A program made the position numbers and the translations under genes. Below the pieces are notes generated by a model. It was not told where the DNA came from, did no database searches, and saw nothing but the letters and a program-made list of their open reading frames with translations. 57,392 bases of DNA from Scatavimonas merdigallinarum (GTDB lineage Bacteria > Bacillota > Clostridia > Oscillospirales > Acutalibacteraceae), in NCBI GenBank assembly GCA_018713055.1, contig DVFW01000004.1, forward strand, positions 1 through 57,392, given 5' to 3'. This document shows, in pieces, positions 50,484 through 57,392 of this stretch (position 1 is its first letter; the number at the start of each line of letters is the position of its first letter).

Positions 50484-50825
50484 GTGCATACGCAAAAAAA
50501 TACGAAGAAAACGGAAATCGGCAAAAATAAGGAAAACTGTACCTGTCGTTATAAGGCAACGCCCCGCGGGGAAACACAGTTGCGTCAGATGCAAAATAGA
50601 TTAAAACGAATGACGGGCCAGCTCAACGGAATTGCAAATATGTTGGAAGACAACCGCTATTGCGGCGATATCCTTATCCAGGTTTCCGCCGTGCAAAGCG
50701 CTTTGCAGGCTTTTGCTTATCTGCTGCTCCAAAATCATATGGAAACATGTGTGGTTGAAGAAATTCAAAAGGGAAATATGCAGGTGATCAGCGAAGCCGT
50801 AGAGCTGATTAAGCAATTAAAATAA
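50484..50825 (+). CDS. csoR: CsoR-family copper-sensing repressor
   Basis: A 113-residue four-helix repressor without a winged helix. The Cu(I) triad Cys60-His85-Cys89 is complete (NRYCGDIL, NHMETC), which fits copper sensing more than nickel or formaldehyde relatives. The N-terminal ~25 residues are an extra charged tail with CTC. The GTG start has AGGAGG 7 bases upstream; an ATG two bases before is in another frame. It should bind the two ATACC/GGTAT palindromes before it and release them on Cu(I). It is followed 15 bases later by copA. Confidence 0.92.
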   Translation: MHTQKNTKKTEIGKNKENCTCRYKATPRGETQLRQMQNRLKRMTGQLNGIANMLEDNRYCGDILIQVSAVQSALQAFAYLLLQNHMETCVVEEIQKGNMQVISEAVELIKQLK

Positions 50826-50840
50826 AAGGGAGGGGATTGC

Positions 50841-53456
50841 TTGAAAACGGAAAAATACAATATTACCGGAATGACCTGTGCAGCCTGTCAGGCCAATGTA
50901 ACCCGGTGCGTGCAAAAGCTAGAGGGAGTAAATGACGTTAACGTAAACTTGCTTTTAAATCAGATGACAGTTTCTTATGATGAAAAAAAACTGGATGCAA
51001 GTAAAATTGTCAGCGCTGTCAAAACAATTGGCTACGGCGCGACTTCCATGGAAAAAGGCAGTGAGACAGGAAGTTTTCGCAGCGAATGGACGAGCAGGCA
51101 GGAAAGAACGCAGGAAAATCAAAAAAGCATGAAAAAAAGGCTGCTGCTCTCTGTTCTGTTATTAGTTCCACTTATGTATATTGCTATGGGACCCATGCTG
51201 TCGCTGCCGGTTCCGGGCTTTTTGCTCGGGATGGAAAACATGCTTGTTTCTGCTATGGCGCAGCTGCTGCTGACGTTGCCAATTCTGTTTGTTAATCGGC
51301 ATTTTTTTCAAAATGGGTTGAAAGCGCTGCTTCACCGAGCGCCGAATATGGACTCGCTGGTCGCCATTGGTTCAGGTGCTTCACTGATTTATGGAATCTT
51401 TTCCATGTTTCGCATGGCTTATGGTTTTGGGCATGGGGATATGCAGCTGGTGCATGCGTATGCGCACGCGTTGTATTTTGAATCTGCGGCCATGATCCTG
51501 ACACTGGTGACAGTGGGAAAATATCTGGAGGCAAAATCAAAAGCCAAAACCTCCGACGCGCTGGGAAAGCTGGTGGATCTGGCCCCTAAAACCGCCGTGG
51601 TAGTTCGCAACGGAACAGAACAAACAATTCCGGCTGAGCAGGTTGTTGCCGGAGACGTTTTGATAATTCGCCCAGGCGATAAAATTCCGGTAGACGGGCT
51701 TGTAACGGAAGGGCATGGGTATGTGGACCAGGCGGCAATTACCGGCGAAAGTATTCCGGTGGAAAAGCAGCCGGGTGATTCTGTTATTTCCGCTACCACA
51801 AATAAAAATGGTACATTTCATTTTCGTGCGTCCAAGGTTGGTGAAGACACAACGCTTGCGCAGATTATCCGTCTTGTGGATGAAGCAGGCAATACCAAAG
51901 CGCCTATTGCACGGCTGGCAGACCGGGTCAGCGGGGTTTTTGTACCTATTGTAATTGTAATTGCAATCCTCACGGCAACCGTTTGGCTGTTTGTCGGACA
52001 AAGTTTTGAATTTGCCCTTTCCAATGCAATTGCCGTATTGGTGATTTCCTGTCCATGCGCGTTGGGATTGGCTACGCCAGTGGCAATTATGGTAGGGACA
52101 GGAAAAGCCGCGGAAATGGGGATTTTAATCAAATCTGCCGAAAGCCTGGAAACGCTGCATGCAGTGGATACGGTTGTTTTGGATAAAACAGGGACGATTA
52201 CCTCAGGCCGCCCGTCGGTAACAGACGTAATTATGCTGGACTCTGCGCTGCCGGAACAGACTTTTTTGGAAGAAGCTGCAGCGGTAGAAACGGGCAGCGA
52301 GCATCCTTTGGCGCAGGCAGTGGTAGAAAGAGCAAAAAGTTTAAAGCTTTCGCTCCCCAAAGCAGAAGGCTTTGCAGCAACAGCCGGGCGTGGAGTAGAA
52401 GCGGTCGTCCGAACGCACACGTATTTGGCTGGCAATCTTGCTTTTATGGAAGAAAATGGGCTGCTGGGGGATTCAGGGCCTTCTGCAAAAGCAAAAGAGA
52501 TTGTAAAACGATTTGCAGAAGAAGGAAAAACACCGCTGCTTTTTGCAAGAGATCGCAAGCTGGCAGGCGTGGTTGCCGTTGCGGATACCATCCGCGATTC
52601 CAGCCGGGCTGCAATTCGTCGCTTTACAGAAATGGGACTGCATGTCGTTATGCTTACAGGAGATAACAGGGCCACTGCGGAAGCCATACGCAAACAGCTT
52701 GGAATAGAAACAGCCATATCCGATGTGTTACCAACAGAAAAAGAAGCCAATATTCGCGCATTACAAATGAAAGGGAAAAAAGTAGCGATGGTAGGGGATG
52801 GGATTAACGACGCCCCTGCGCTGACACGTGCGGACGTTGGCATTGCAATCGGCGCAGGCACAGATATTGCCATTGATTCAGCCGATGTAGTTTTAATGAA
52901 AGATTCACTTTATGACGTAGCAACGGCGATAGGGTTGAGCAGGGCAGTCATTCGCAATATTCACATGAACCTGTTTTGGGCATTTTTCTATAATGTTCTA
53001 GGCATTCCGGTGGCGGCGGGCGTTCTTTATCCGGCTTTTGGGCTGTTGTTAAGCCCCATGCTTGGTTCTGCAGCCATGAGCCTAAGTTCAGTTTGCGTTG
53101 TGCTTAATGCGCTTAGACTGCGGTTTTTCAAGAGGAAAGAGGCAATACTCACCGGGCAAGCAGGCGTGAAACCCATAGCGCCGAAGTCTGCTTCGCGCTC
53201 GGATCAAACAGACACAATAAAAAAGAAAGAAGGAGTTACCATGAAAAAAGTCTTGAAAGTAGATGGAATGATGTGCGCGCACTGCCAAATGCACGTGGAA
53301 AAGGCGCTTGCTGCAGTAGACGGGGTACAAAAAGCAGAAGTAGACCTTGCAAAAAAGCAGGCGGCGGTATCGCTTTTACGGGATGTGCCCGATCAGAAAT
53401 TGATGGATGCAGTATCCCAGGCGGGCTACACGCCGATTGAATGTATAACAGAATAA
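50841..53456 (+). CDS. copA: copper-exporting P1B-type ATPase with C-terminal CopZ-like domain
   Basis: An 871-residue P-type ATPase. The N-terminal heavy-metal domain has GMTCAACQANV (Cys13, Cys16), the ion site is CPC in VISCPCALG, the phosphorylation motif is DKTGTITSG, and MVGDGINDAP is the hinge. The usual end (ALRLRFFKRKE, ~770) is followed by a ~30-residue linker and a complete CopZ-like domain (GMMCAHCQMHV). An AAGGAG site and an ATG at 53241 (residue 801) lie before that domain, so it could also be made alone. The TTG start has GGGAGGGG upstream. CsoR should control it with csoR. Confidence 0.95.
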   Translation: MKTEKYNITGMTCAACQANVTRCVQKLEGVNDVNVNLLLNQMTVSYDEKKLDASKIVSAVKTIGYGATSMEKGSETGSFRSEWTSRQERTQENQKSMKKRLLLSVLLLVPLMYIAMGPMLSLPVPGFLLGMENMLVSAMAQLLLTLPILFVNRHFFQNGLKALLHRAPNMDSLVAIGSGASLIYGIFSMFRMAYGFGHGDMQLVHAYAHALYFESAAMILTLVTVGKYLEAKSKAKTSDALGKLVDLAPKTAVVVRNGTEQTIPAEQVVAGDVLIIRPGDKIPVDGLVTEGHGYVDQAAITGESIPVEKQPGDSVISATTNKNGTFHFRASKVGEDTTLAQIIRLVDEAGNTKAPIARLADRVSGVFVPIVIVIAILTATVWLFVGQSFEFALSNAIAVLVISCPCALGLATPVAIMVGTGKAAEMGILIKSAESLETLHAVDTVVLDKTGTITSGRPSVTDVIMLDSALPEQTFLEEAAAVETGSEHPLAQAVVERAKSLKLSLPKAEGFAATAGRGVEAVVRTHTYLAGNLAFMEENGLLGDSGPSAKAKEIVKRFAEEGKTPLLFARDRKLAGVVAVADTIRDSSRAAIRRFTEMGLHVVMLTGDNRATAEAIRKQLGIETAISDVLPTEKEANIRALQMKGKKVAMVGDGINDAPALTRADVGIAIGAGTDIAIDSADVVLMKDSLYDVATAIGLSRAVIRNIHMNLFWAFFYNVLGIPVAAGVLYPAFGLLLSPMLGSAAMSLSSVCVVLNALRLRFFKRKEAILTGQAGVKPIAPKSASRSDQTDTIKKKEGVTMKKVLKVDGMMCAHCQMHVEKALAAVDGVQKAEVDLAKKQAAVSLLRDVPDQKLMDAVSQAGYTPIECITE

Positions 53457-53473
53457 TTTACTGAAACGCTTAA

Positions 53474-53506
53474 AAAGGCCATTTTACAAAATGTAAAATG
53501 GCCTTT
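53474..53506. terminator. bidirectional terminator between copA and the Bax-inhibitor-like gene
   Basis: AAAGGCCATTTTACA and TGTAAAATGGCCTTT form a 15-bp stem with an AAA loop; the T-run is stronger on the minus strand. Confidence 0.75.
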
Positions 53507-53535
53507 AAAAAGTGAAAAGCGTATGGAATACAGGG

Positions 53536-54387
53536 CTATTTGTTGTTGACCGTCATCAGCAGATCAAGAACCTTCAGGTAAATCCAAATAACCGTAAACG
53601 CAAGCCCAAACGCCGCTACCCATTCATATTTCTGCGGCAGGGAATTGGTAACGGTTTTTTCAATTGTGTCAAAATCCACAAGTAAAAACAGCGTGGCAAT
53701 GATAATGCCAATCACGGCAACGGCGATCGAAAGAATGGGATTGTTAAGCATTACGGCAACAATTGACGAGGTCGCCGGGATACAATAACACACAACGCAA
53801 GCGATAGAAGACAAAATCATCGTAACAAATAATACAGTAAGTATAGTTCTAAACTTTTTTGTCACCTTAATTATACGTGCTGTATATAACACTGCCATTA
53901 CCGCAACAAGGAGAAGGGTAATCCCAAGAGCTGCCCAGGCAATCCATTCATAACCGCCCAAAAGATTTTTAATAATCCAGCCAAGTAAAAAGCCCTGGGA
54001 AACGGAGTACAAAGTACCTGTAAATGGAATACCCTTATGAATAAACATTGTAAGAATCGGTATAACAATGGTAAAAACCAATGCGGCAAGCACAAAAAGA
54101 ATTTCAATGATGGAAAAGCTGAAAACAATATCATCGCTTACCACTTTTTCCTGTGGCAGACTACTAAAATAAAAGGCCTGTAAAGCATAATAAAGCGCGA
54201 CCCCTCCTATGGTCACAAGCAGAAAGAAAACGGTTTTTATCGTAATTCCGCTATAGGTCGCTCCCTCGCCTTCTTCCGCGCGTTCCGTTACCTTGTTCAA
54301 TTTACGGATAACCGGGTTTGCGAAAATATTTGTGCTCTTTTCATTTTTACCTGCTGGCGGGTCCGTTGCCAAGCGTTTTTTCGCCAT
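53536..54387 (-). CDS. Bax inhibitor-1 / YccA-family membrane protein
   Basis: A 283-residue protein with seven membrane helices and a ~45-residue cytoplasmic N-terminus. The YccA/Bax-inhibitor-1 layout is visible: TLYSVSQGFLLGWIIK, LFVTMILSSIACVV and the end helix LFLLVDFDTIEK then WIYLKVLDLL. Bacterial members are Ca2+ leak or FtsH-modulating proteins; the role here is unknown. GAGGTGACG lies before the ATG. It has its own promoter. Confidence 0.85.
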   Translation of the reverse strand: MAKKRLATDPPAGKNEKSTNIFANPVIRKLNKVTERAEEGEGATYSGITIKTVFFLLVTIGGVALYYALQAFYFSSLPQEKVVSDDIVFSFSIIEILFVLAALVFTIVIPILTMFIHKGIPFTGTLYSVSQGFLLGWIIKNLLGGYEWIAWAALGITLLLVAVMAVLYTARIIKVTKKFRTILTVLFVTMILSSIACVVCYCIPATSSIVAVMLNNPILSIAVAVIGIIIATLFLLVDFDTIEKTVTNSLPQKYEWVAAFGLAFTVIWIYLKVLDLLMTVNNK

Positions 54388-54424
54388 ACTGCGTCACCTC
54401 GTTTAAAAATTTTATAACAATTTT

Positions 54425-54453
54425 ATACTATACATTTCCGCCCTAAAAGTCAA
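54425..54453 (-). promoter_or_regulatory. promoter of the Bax-inhibitor-like gene
   Basis: On the minus strand TTGACT (54448-54453), a 17-base spacer and TAGTAT (54425-54430). Confidence 0.5.
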
Positions 54454-54521
54454 CAAAATTCTCAATTTTTTCTTTTTTAATTTCGGGTAAATTAAATACA
54501 ATTTTTGAAAATAATAAAGGC

Positions 54522-54550
54522 TTTACTTAGATGTTTTTTTCTAATATAAT
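54522..54550 (+). promoter_or_regulatory. promoter of the ABC exporter pair
   Basis: TTTACT (54522-54527), a 17-base spacer and a perfect TATAAT (54545-54550), giving a leader of about 115 bases. Confidence 0.55.
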
Positions 54551-54670
54551 AAAAAACGTAATTTAACAATTTCAAAAAGAGAGAAAAGGAGCATAGCAAA
54601 GAAGTTGGGAAATCACAGAGGGGATAGGGAACTAAAATAAAAAGAATTTACAACAGAAAGGATCCGTGTT

Positions 54671-55378
54671 ATGAAATTTATTATCAGGCATCTGTCAAAG
54701 CGCTTTGAAAAAAAGCAAGTTCTTACAGATGCAGATTTTATATTTGAAAGCGGAAAAATTTATGGGCTTCTAGGCCGCAACGGCGCCGGTAAAACCACGC
54801 TGTTTAATTGCCTGAACCGCGATATAAAGGCAGACGGCGGTGATTTTTATCTGGAAGAAGAAAACGGCAGACGGGAGGTAAAGCCAGAGGATATCGGTTA
54901 TGTACTTTCCACTCCTACAGTGCCGGAATTTCTTACCGGAAGGGAATTTTTAAAATTTTTTATAGAAATTAATGAAAAAAACCTTCGGCAGATTAAACCG
55001 ATTGACGCTTATTTTGAAGAAATGCATATTGCCATGGAAGACAGGGATAAACTTTTAAAGGATTATTCACATGGCATGAAAAATAAAATGCAGATGCTGA
55101 TCAACATAATTGCCCAGCCCAATATTTTGCTTTTGGATGAACCACTGACTTCTTTAGACGTAGTCGTAGCGGAAGAGATGAAACAGCTGCTTCGTTCCCT
55201 CAAAGCCGGGCGAATTACAATTTTTTCTACCCATATCATGGATCTGGCGCTGGATCTGTGCGACGAGATTGTACTTTTAAACCACGGGGTGCTGGAGGCG
55301 GTGGATCAGACTGATTTGGATAATCAGGAATTCAAAGAGAAAATTATTGCCGCCTTGCGGGAGGATTATGATGTATAA
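54671..55378 (+). CDS. ABC transporter ATP-binding protein, unassigned exporter
   Basis: A 235-residue ATPase with Walker A GRNGAGKTTLF (~35-45), signature YSHGMKNKMQM, Walker B LLLDEPLTSLD and switch His in FSTHIMD. The divergent signature (no LSGGQ) is seen in ABC-2-type exporters of peptides or antibiotics. GAAAGGATC lies 6-7 bases before the ATG. The stop overlaps the permease start by 8 bases. The substrate is not readable. Confidence 0.88.
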   Translation: MKFIIRHLSKRFEKKQVLTDADFIFESGKIYGLLGRNGAGKTTLFNCLNRDIKADGGDFYLEEENGRREVKPEDIGYVLSTPTVPEFLTGREFLKFFIEINEKNLRQIKPIDAYFEEMHIAMEDRDKLLKDYSHGMKNKMQMLINIIAQPNILLLDEPLTSLDVVVAEEMKQLLRSLKAGRITIFSTHIMDLALDLCDEIVLLNHGVLEAVDQTDLDNQEFKEKIIAALREDYDV

Positions 55379-56942
55379 AACGTTTAAAATTTCCTTTTCC
55401 CTTAAAAATACATACCGGGTCAACAGCATTTTGTATTCTTTAAAGCAGATTCCGCTGCTCAAGAAATTGCTGCCGGAAAGCCTGTACAGGGTGAAAGGAT
55501 TAAAAGTTTTCGGCAATGTTCTCTCTGTCGTTTGGGAAATATTTTCTGCTTTTTCGTTTAAATATGTATATTTAGCGGTTATGGTGGCGGGCGCGGATAT
55601 GCTCTACAAAACTTTGCCGCAGACACAGCTGTTTTTGCATATACTTGTTTTTTTAAGTTTTATTGGAGCATTTATGAACACCTATATGTTTAACCCCGGA
55701 CGGGATAAATATTACGCGATTGTTCTTATGCGGATAGATGCAAAAAGTTTTACACTGGTGGATTATGTCTATGCGCTTTTAAAGTCTGTAATTGGATTTC
55801 TGCCGTTTATCATTTTATTAGGTTTATCTAAAGGCGTTCCACTCTGGTTATGTTTATTGGCTCCTTTTTTTATTGTGGGGCTGAAAGCTACAATGGCGGC
55901 TGTTTCTTTGCTCTATTATGAAAAAACGGGAAAAACAACAAACGAAAATATGCCGGGCAAATGCAAATGGCTTGCCGCCGGGGTGCTTTTGACTGCCGCT
56001 TATGGACTTCCCGCGTTGAATTTCACGCTTCCAATCGCGGCCGTGGCGGCTGTGATGGTAGTATTTATTATATCCGGCATTTTTTCTTTATGTAAGATTT
56101 TCTCCTTTTCAGCGTATCGGGAAATGTATCAGCTGCTGCTGGCGCAGTCTATTTATCAAATGGATCATGCAATCCAAATGTCGCGCCGGGCCTCCCAGAA
56201 AGCCATTTCTTCCGAGGCCGGTATTATCAGCCACAAAAAGGGTTTTGAATATTTAAACGAGCTGTTTATTAAAAGGCACCGAAAAATTCTATGGAAGGCC
56301 TCCAAAAGGATTGCGGCGGTATGCCTGTGTTTGGTGTTCGGGATGCTGCTGGCGTTCTATCTGGCTCCGGAGATCAAAGAGAAAACAAACGAAATGCTGC
56401 TGTCCTTTTTGCCCTGTTTTCTGTTTGTTATGTATGCAATCAACCGCGGCACAGGCTTTACAAAGGCGCTGTTTATGAATTGTGACCACAGCCTCCTGAC
56501 TTATTCCTTTTATAAGCAGCCCCGTTTTATCCTCAAGCTGTTTCAAATTCGGCTGCGTGAAATTGTAAAGGTCAATCTTCTTCCAGCGCTGGTTATCGGT
56601 GCCGGGGTGGATGTATTGCTTTATTTTTCCGGCGGGACGAACAATCCGTTGGATTATGCGGTTTTGTTTGTTTCTATCCTTTGCATGAGCATATTCTTTT
56701 CTGTGCATTATCTTACCATTTATTATTTACTGCAGCCTTATAATGCAGGAACAGAGATGAAAAGCGGAACGTATCAGCTGGTACTTTCGGGTACGTATTT
56801 GGTTTGCTTTTTTATGATGCAGGTAAAAATGGCTGTTTTTCTGTTTGGTATGATGACCATTGTATTTTGTTTGTTGTATTGCCTGATAGCCTGTATATTG
56901 ATCTATCGTTTTGCACCGCAAACCTTTCGTTTGCGAACATAG
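55371..56942 (+). CDS. ABC exporter membrane subunit, unknown substrate
   Basis: A 523-residue protein with about ten to twelve helices in two clusters, around an ~80-residue central cytoplasmic stretch (~260-315: LAQSIYQMDHAIQMSRRASQ ... FIKRHRKILWKASKR). I chose the second of two adjacent ATG codons (55371) because GGGAGG then lies 6 bases upstream. It is coupled to the ATPase by an 8-base overlap and together they form a half-exporter pair. I do not recognise the family. It lacks LanE/LanG-like size and FtsX-like topology. Confidence 0.75.
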   Translation: MYKTFKISFSLKNTYRVNSILYSLKQIPLLKKLLPESLYRVKGLKVFGNVLSVVWEIFSAFSFKYVYLAVMVAGADMLYKTLPQTQLFLHILVFLSFIGAFMNTYMFNPGRDKYYAIVLMRIDAKSFTLVDYVYALLKSVIGFLPFIILLGLSKGVPLWLCLLAPFFIVGLKATMAAVSLLYYEKTGKTTNENMPGKCKWLAAGVLLTAAYGLPALNFTLPIAAVAAVMVVFIISGIFSLCKIFSFSAYREMYQLLLAQSIYQMDHAIQMSRRASQKAISSEAGIISHKKGFEYLNELFIKRHRKILWKASKRIAAVCLCLVFGMLLAFYLAPEIKEKTNEMLLSFLPCFLFVMYAINRGTGFTKALFMNCDHSLLTYSFYKQPRFILKLFQIRLREIVKVNLLPALVIGAGVDVLLYFSGGTNNPLDYAVLFVSILCMSIFFSVHYLTIYYLLQPYNAGTEMKSGTYQLVLSGTYLVCFFMMQVKMAVFLFGMMTIVFCLLYCLIACILIYRFAPQTFRLRT

Positions 56943-56963
56943 ACATTTAAGCCGAACAGACAA

Positions 56964-57000
56964 CGCTGCGCCCGCTTGTAATTGGCAACCGGGCGCAGCG
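56964..57000. terminator. hairpin between convergent genes, probable terminator
   Basis: CGCTGCGCCCG (56964-56974) and CGGGCGCAGCG (56990-57000) pair over 11 bp with a 15-base loop. There is no T-run on either side, so only a moderate call. Confidence 0.45.
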
Positions 57001-57014
57001 CTGGAATATAAAAA

Positions 57015-57272
57015 TTATTTTTTTAAAGAAGAAAAAAGCCCTTTCTTTTGATAAGGCTCACTGGTGACAGAAAGCACACAATACCCTGCAGAACCAATTG
57101 CAGCCTCCAGCGCCTGCTTGTCTATGGGATGTTCTGAAAAGATAACCGTCTGTTTTTTGCCATGAAAAGAACGTACTTTTTTAACTGGAAAGGCCTCCCG
57201 GACAGCGTCGTTTACATGCGCCTCACACATACCGCATTGCATACCGTCAATTTTAACGGTGTATTTTATCAT
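57015..57272 (-). CDS. heavy-metal-associated domain protein
   Basis: An 85-residue protein with one HMA fold. The metal loop GMQCGMC (~9-15) holds the CxxC pair, VNDAVREAFPVKKVRS follows, and the end is basic (KKGLFSSLKK). AAGGAGGAATATGAA places the start at 57272; an upstream in-frame ATG lies inside an ATGCAT palindrome and lacks a ribosome site. Its promoter carries the same TTAGTT palindrome as the flavodoxin operon, which suggests a role in metal homeostasis linked to iron rather than copper. It is unlike the CopZ domain on copA in that loop and tail. Confidence 0.82.
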   Translation of the reverse strand: MIKYTVKIDGMQCGMCEAHVNDAVREAFPVKKVRSFHGKKQTVIFSEHPIDKQALEAAIGSAGYCVLSVTSEPYQKKGLFSSLKK

Positions 57273-57295
57273 TTCATATTCCTCCTTCCGTATTT

Positions 57296-57309
57296 TATGC
57301 ATATGCATA
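57296..57309. other. 14-base palindrome in the leader
   Basis: TATGCATATGCATA is a perfect palindrome 24 bases upstream of the heavy-metal gene start. Confidence 0.4.
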
Positions 57310-57347
57310 ATAACCTGTAAATTTCCTGAGAGGGAGCTTTCAAAACT

Positions 57348-57372
57348 AGTTAGTTTAAACTAATTGATTATA
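57348..57372 (-). promoter_or_regulatory. promoter -10 with TTAGTT/AACTAA operator
   Basis: TTAGTTTAAACTAA (57350-57363) is a 14-base perfect palindrome extending imperfectly to 57348-57365. On the minus strand TATAAT (57367-57372) directly precedes it, so the site covers the transcription start as at 45710-45737. The -35 falls at the window edge. Confidence 0.55.
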
Positions 57373-57392
57373 ACATGCTTTTTATCCCGCGT

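Noticed and set aside
51818..52873. A 351-codon open frame on the minus strand
   Set aside because: It is the mirror of copA; the plus-strand frame has every P-type ATPase motif and this one has none.
1..57392. tRNA, rRNA, CRISPR arrays, insertion sequences, phage genes
   Set aside because: I looked for T-loop sequences, regularly spaced repeats and transposase or integrase motifs and saw none; by-eye reading could miss a degenerate copy.

Overview
The window looks like a chromosome segment from an anaerobic, endospore-forming member of the Clostridia, most likely the Oscillospirales/Ruminococcaceae side. The evidence is spoIIR, an M50 protease of SpoIVFB type, AddAB instead of RecBCD, NfnAB, a type-I dockerin, ferredoxin-type proteins, strong AGGAGG ribosome sites with frequent TTG/GTG starts, and TTGACA/TATAAT promoters. 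The lineage is inferred from gene content and was not tested. I saw no rRNA, tRNA, CRISPR array or insertion sequence.

Layout. (1) 0.1-12.5 kb is an envelope-stress / antimicrobial-peptide block. A LanFEG-type ABC transporter (minus strand) with a small membrane protein, a decayed lipoprotein gene and a C45-family hydrolase faces a divergent OmpR-type regulator and kinase. A second regulator/kinase pair, an SdpI-like protein and an FtsX-type ABC transporter with two paralogous permeases follow. (2) 12.9-16.2 kb holds a degenerate MBL-fold-like protein, then a tight operon of a PNPOx/ferredoxin protein, a zinc macrodomain ADP-ribosyl hydrolase and a class-M sirtuin (SirTM). (3) 16.4-19.3 kb has a GNAT protein, a small Cys-rich protein, a TIM-barrel isomerase-like protein and nrdR. 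(4) 19.4-24.6 kb is exported/cell-surface: an S8 peptidase with Glu at the usual Asp position, a dockerin protein, a sugar-phosphate transferase and an O-antigen-ligase-like protein. (5) 24.6-45.6 kb is mostly housekeeping: nadE, Lrp/aminotransferase, ispE, spoIIR, addB-addA, a WYL regulator, two flavoprotein oxidoreductases, an export protein, VanZ, nfnAB and a SpoIVF-like pair. (6) 45.6-47.2 kb is a probable iron-responsive operon (DUF2325, DUF3793, flavodoxin) behind two TTAGTT/AACTAA palindromes. (7) 47.2-53.5 kb has a PepSY lipoprotein with its two-component system, then csoR and a copA carrying a fused copZ. (8) 53.5-57.4 kb has a Bax-inhibitor-1 family protein, an unassigned ABC exporter and a heavy-metal-associated protein whose promoter carries the same palindrome as the iron operon.

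Regulatory reading is the most informative layer. Near each of the three two-component systems there is a short direct repeat with an 11-bp period. For the second system the same arrangement (CTCCA-N6-CTCCA-N11--10) occurs before both its own regulator and the FtsX transporter, which ties the sensor to its output. For the third, ATTAGAA repeats sit just upstream of the -10 of the PepSY gene. Copper genes have two CsoR-type palindromes, one between -35 and -10. The candidate iron operator occurs at 45.7 kb (twice) and again at the right edge.

The best candidates for something poorly described are the short SirTM/Zn-macrodomain operon that begins with a flavin/Fe-S protein and has no lipoyl-carrier genes in the window, the Glu-variant S8 peptidase beside a dockerin protein, and the DUF2325-DUF3793-flavodoxin iron regulon. 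All functional statements come from reading motifs by eye; no database search was run.
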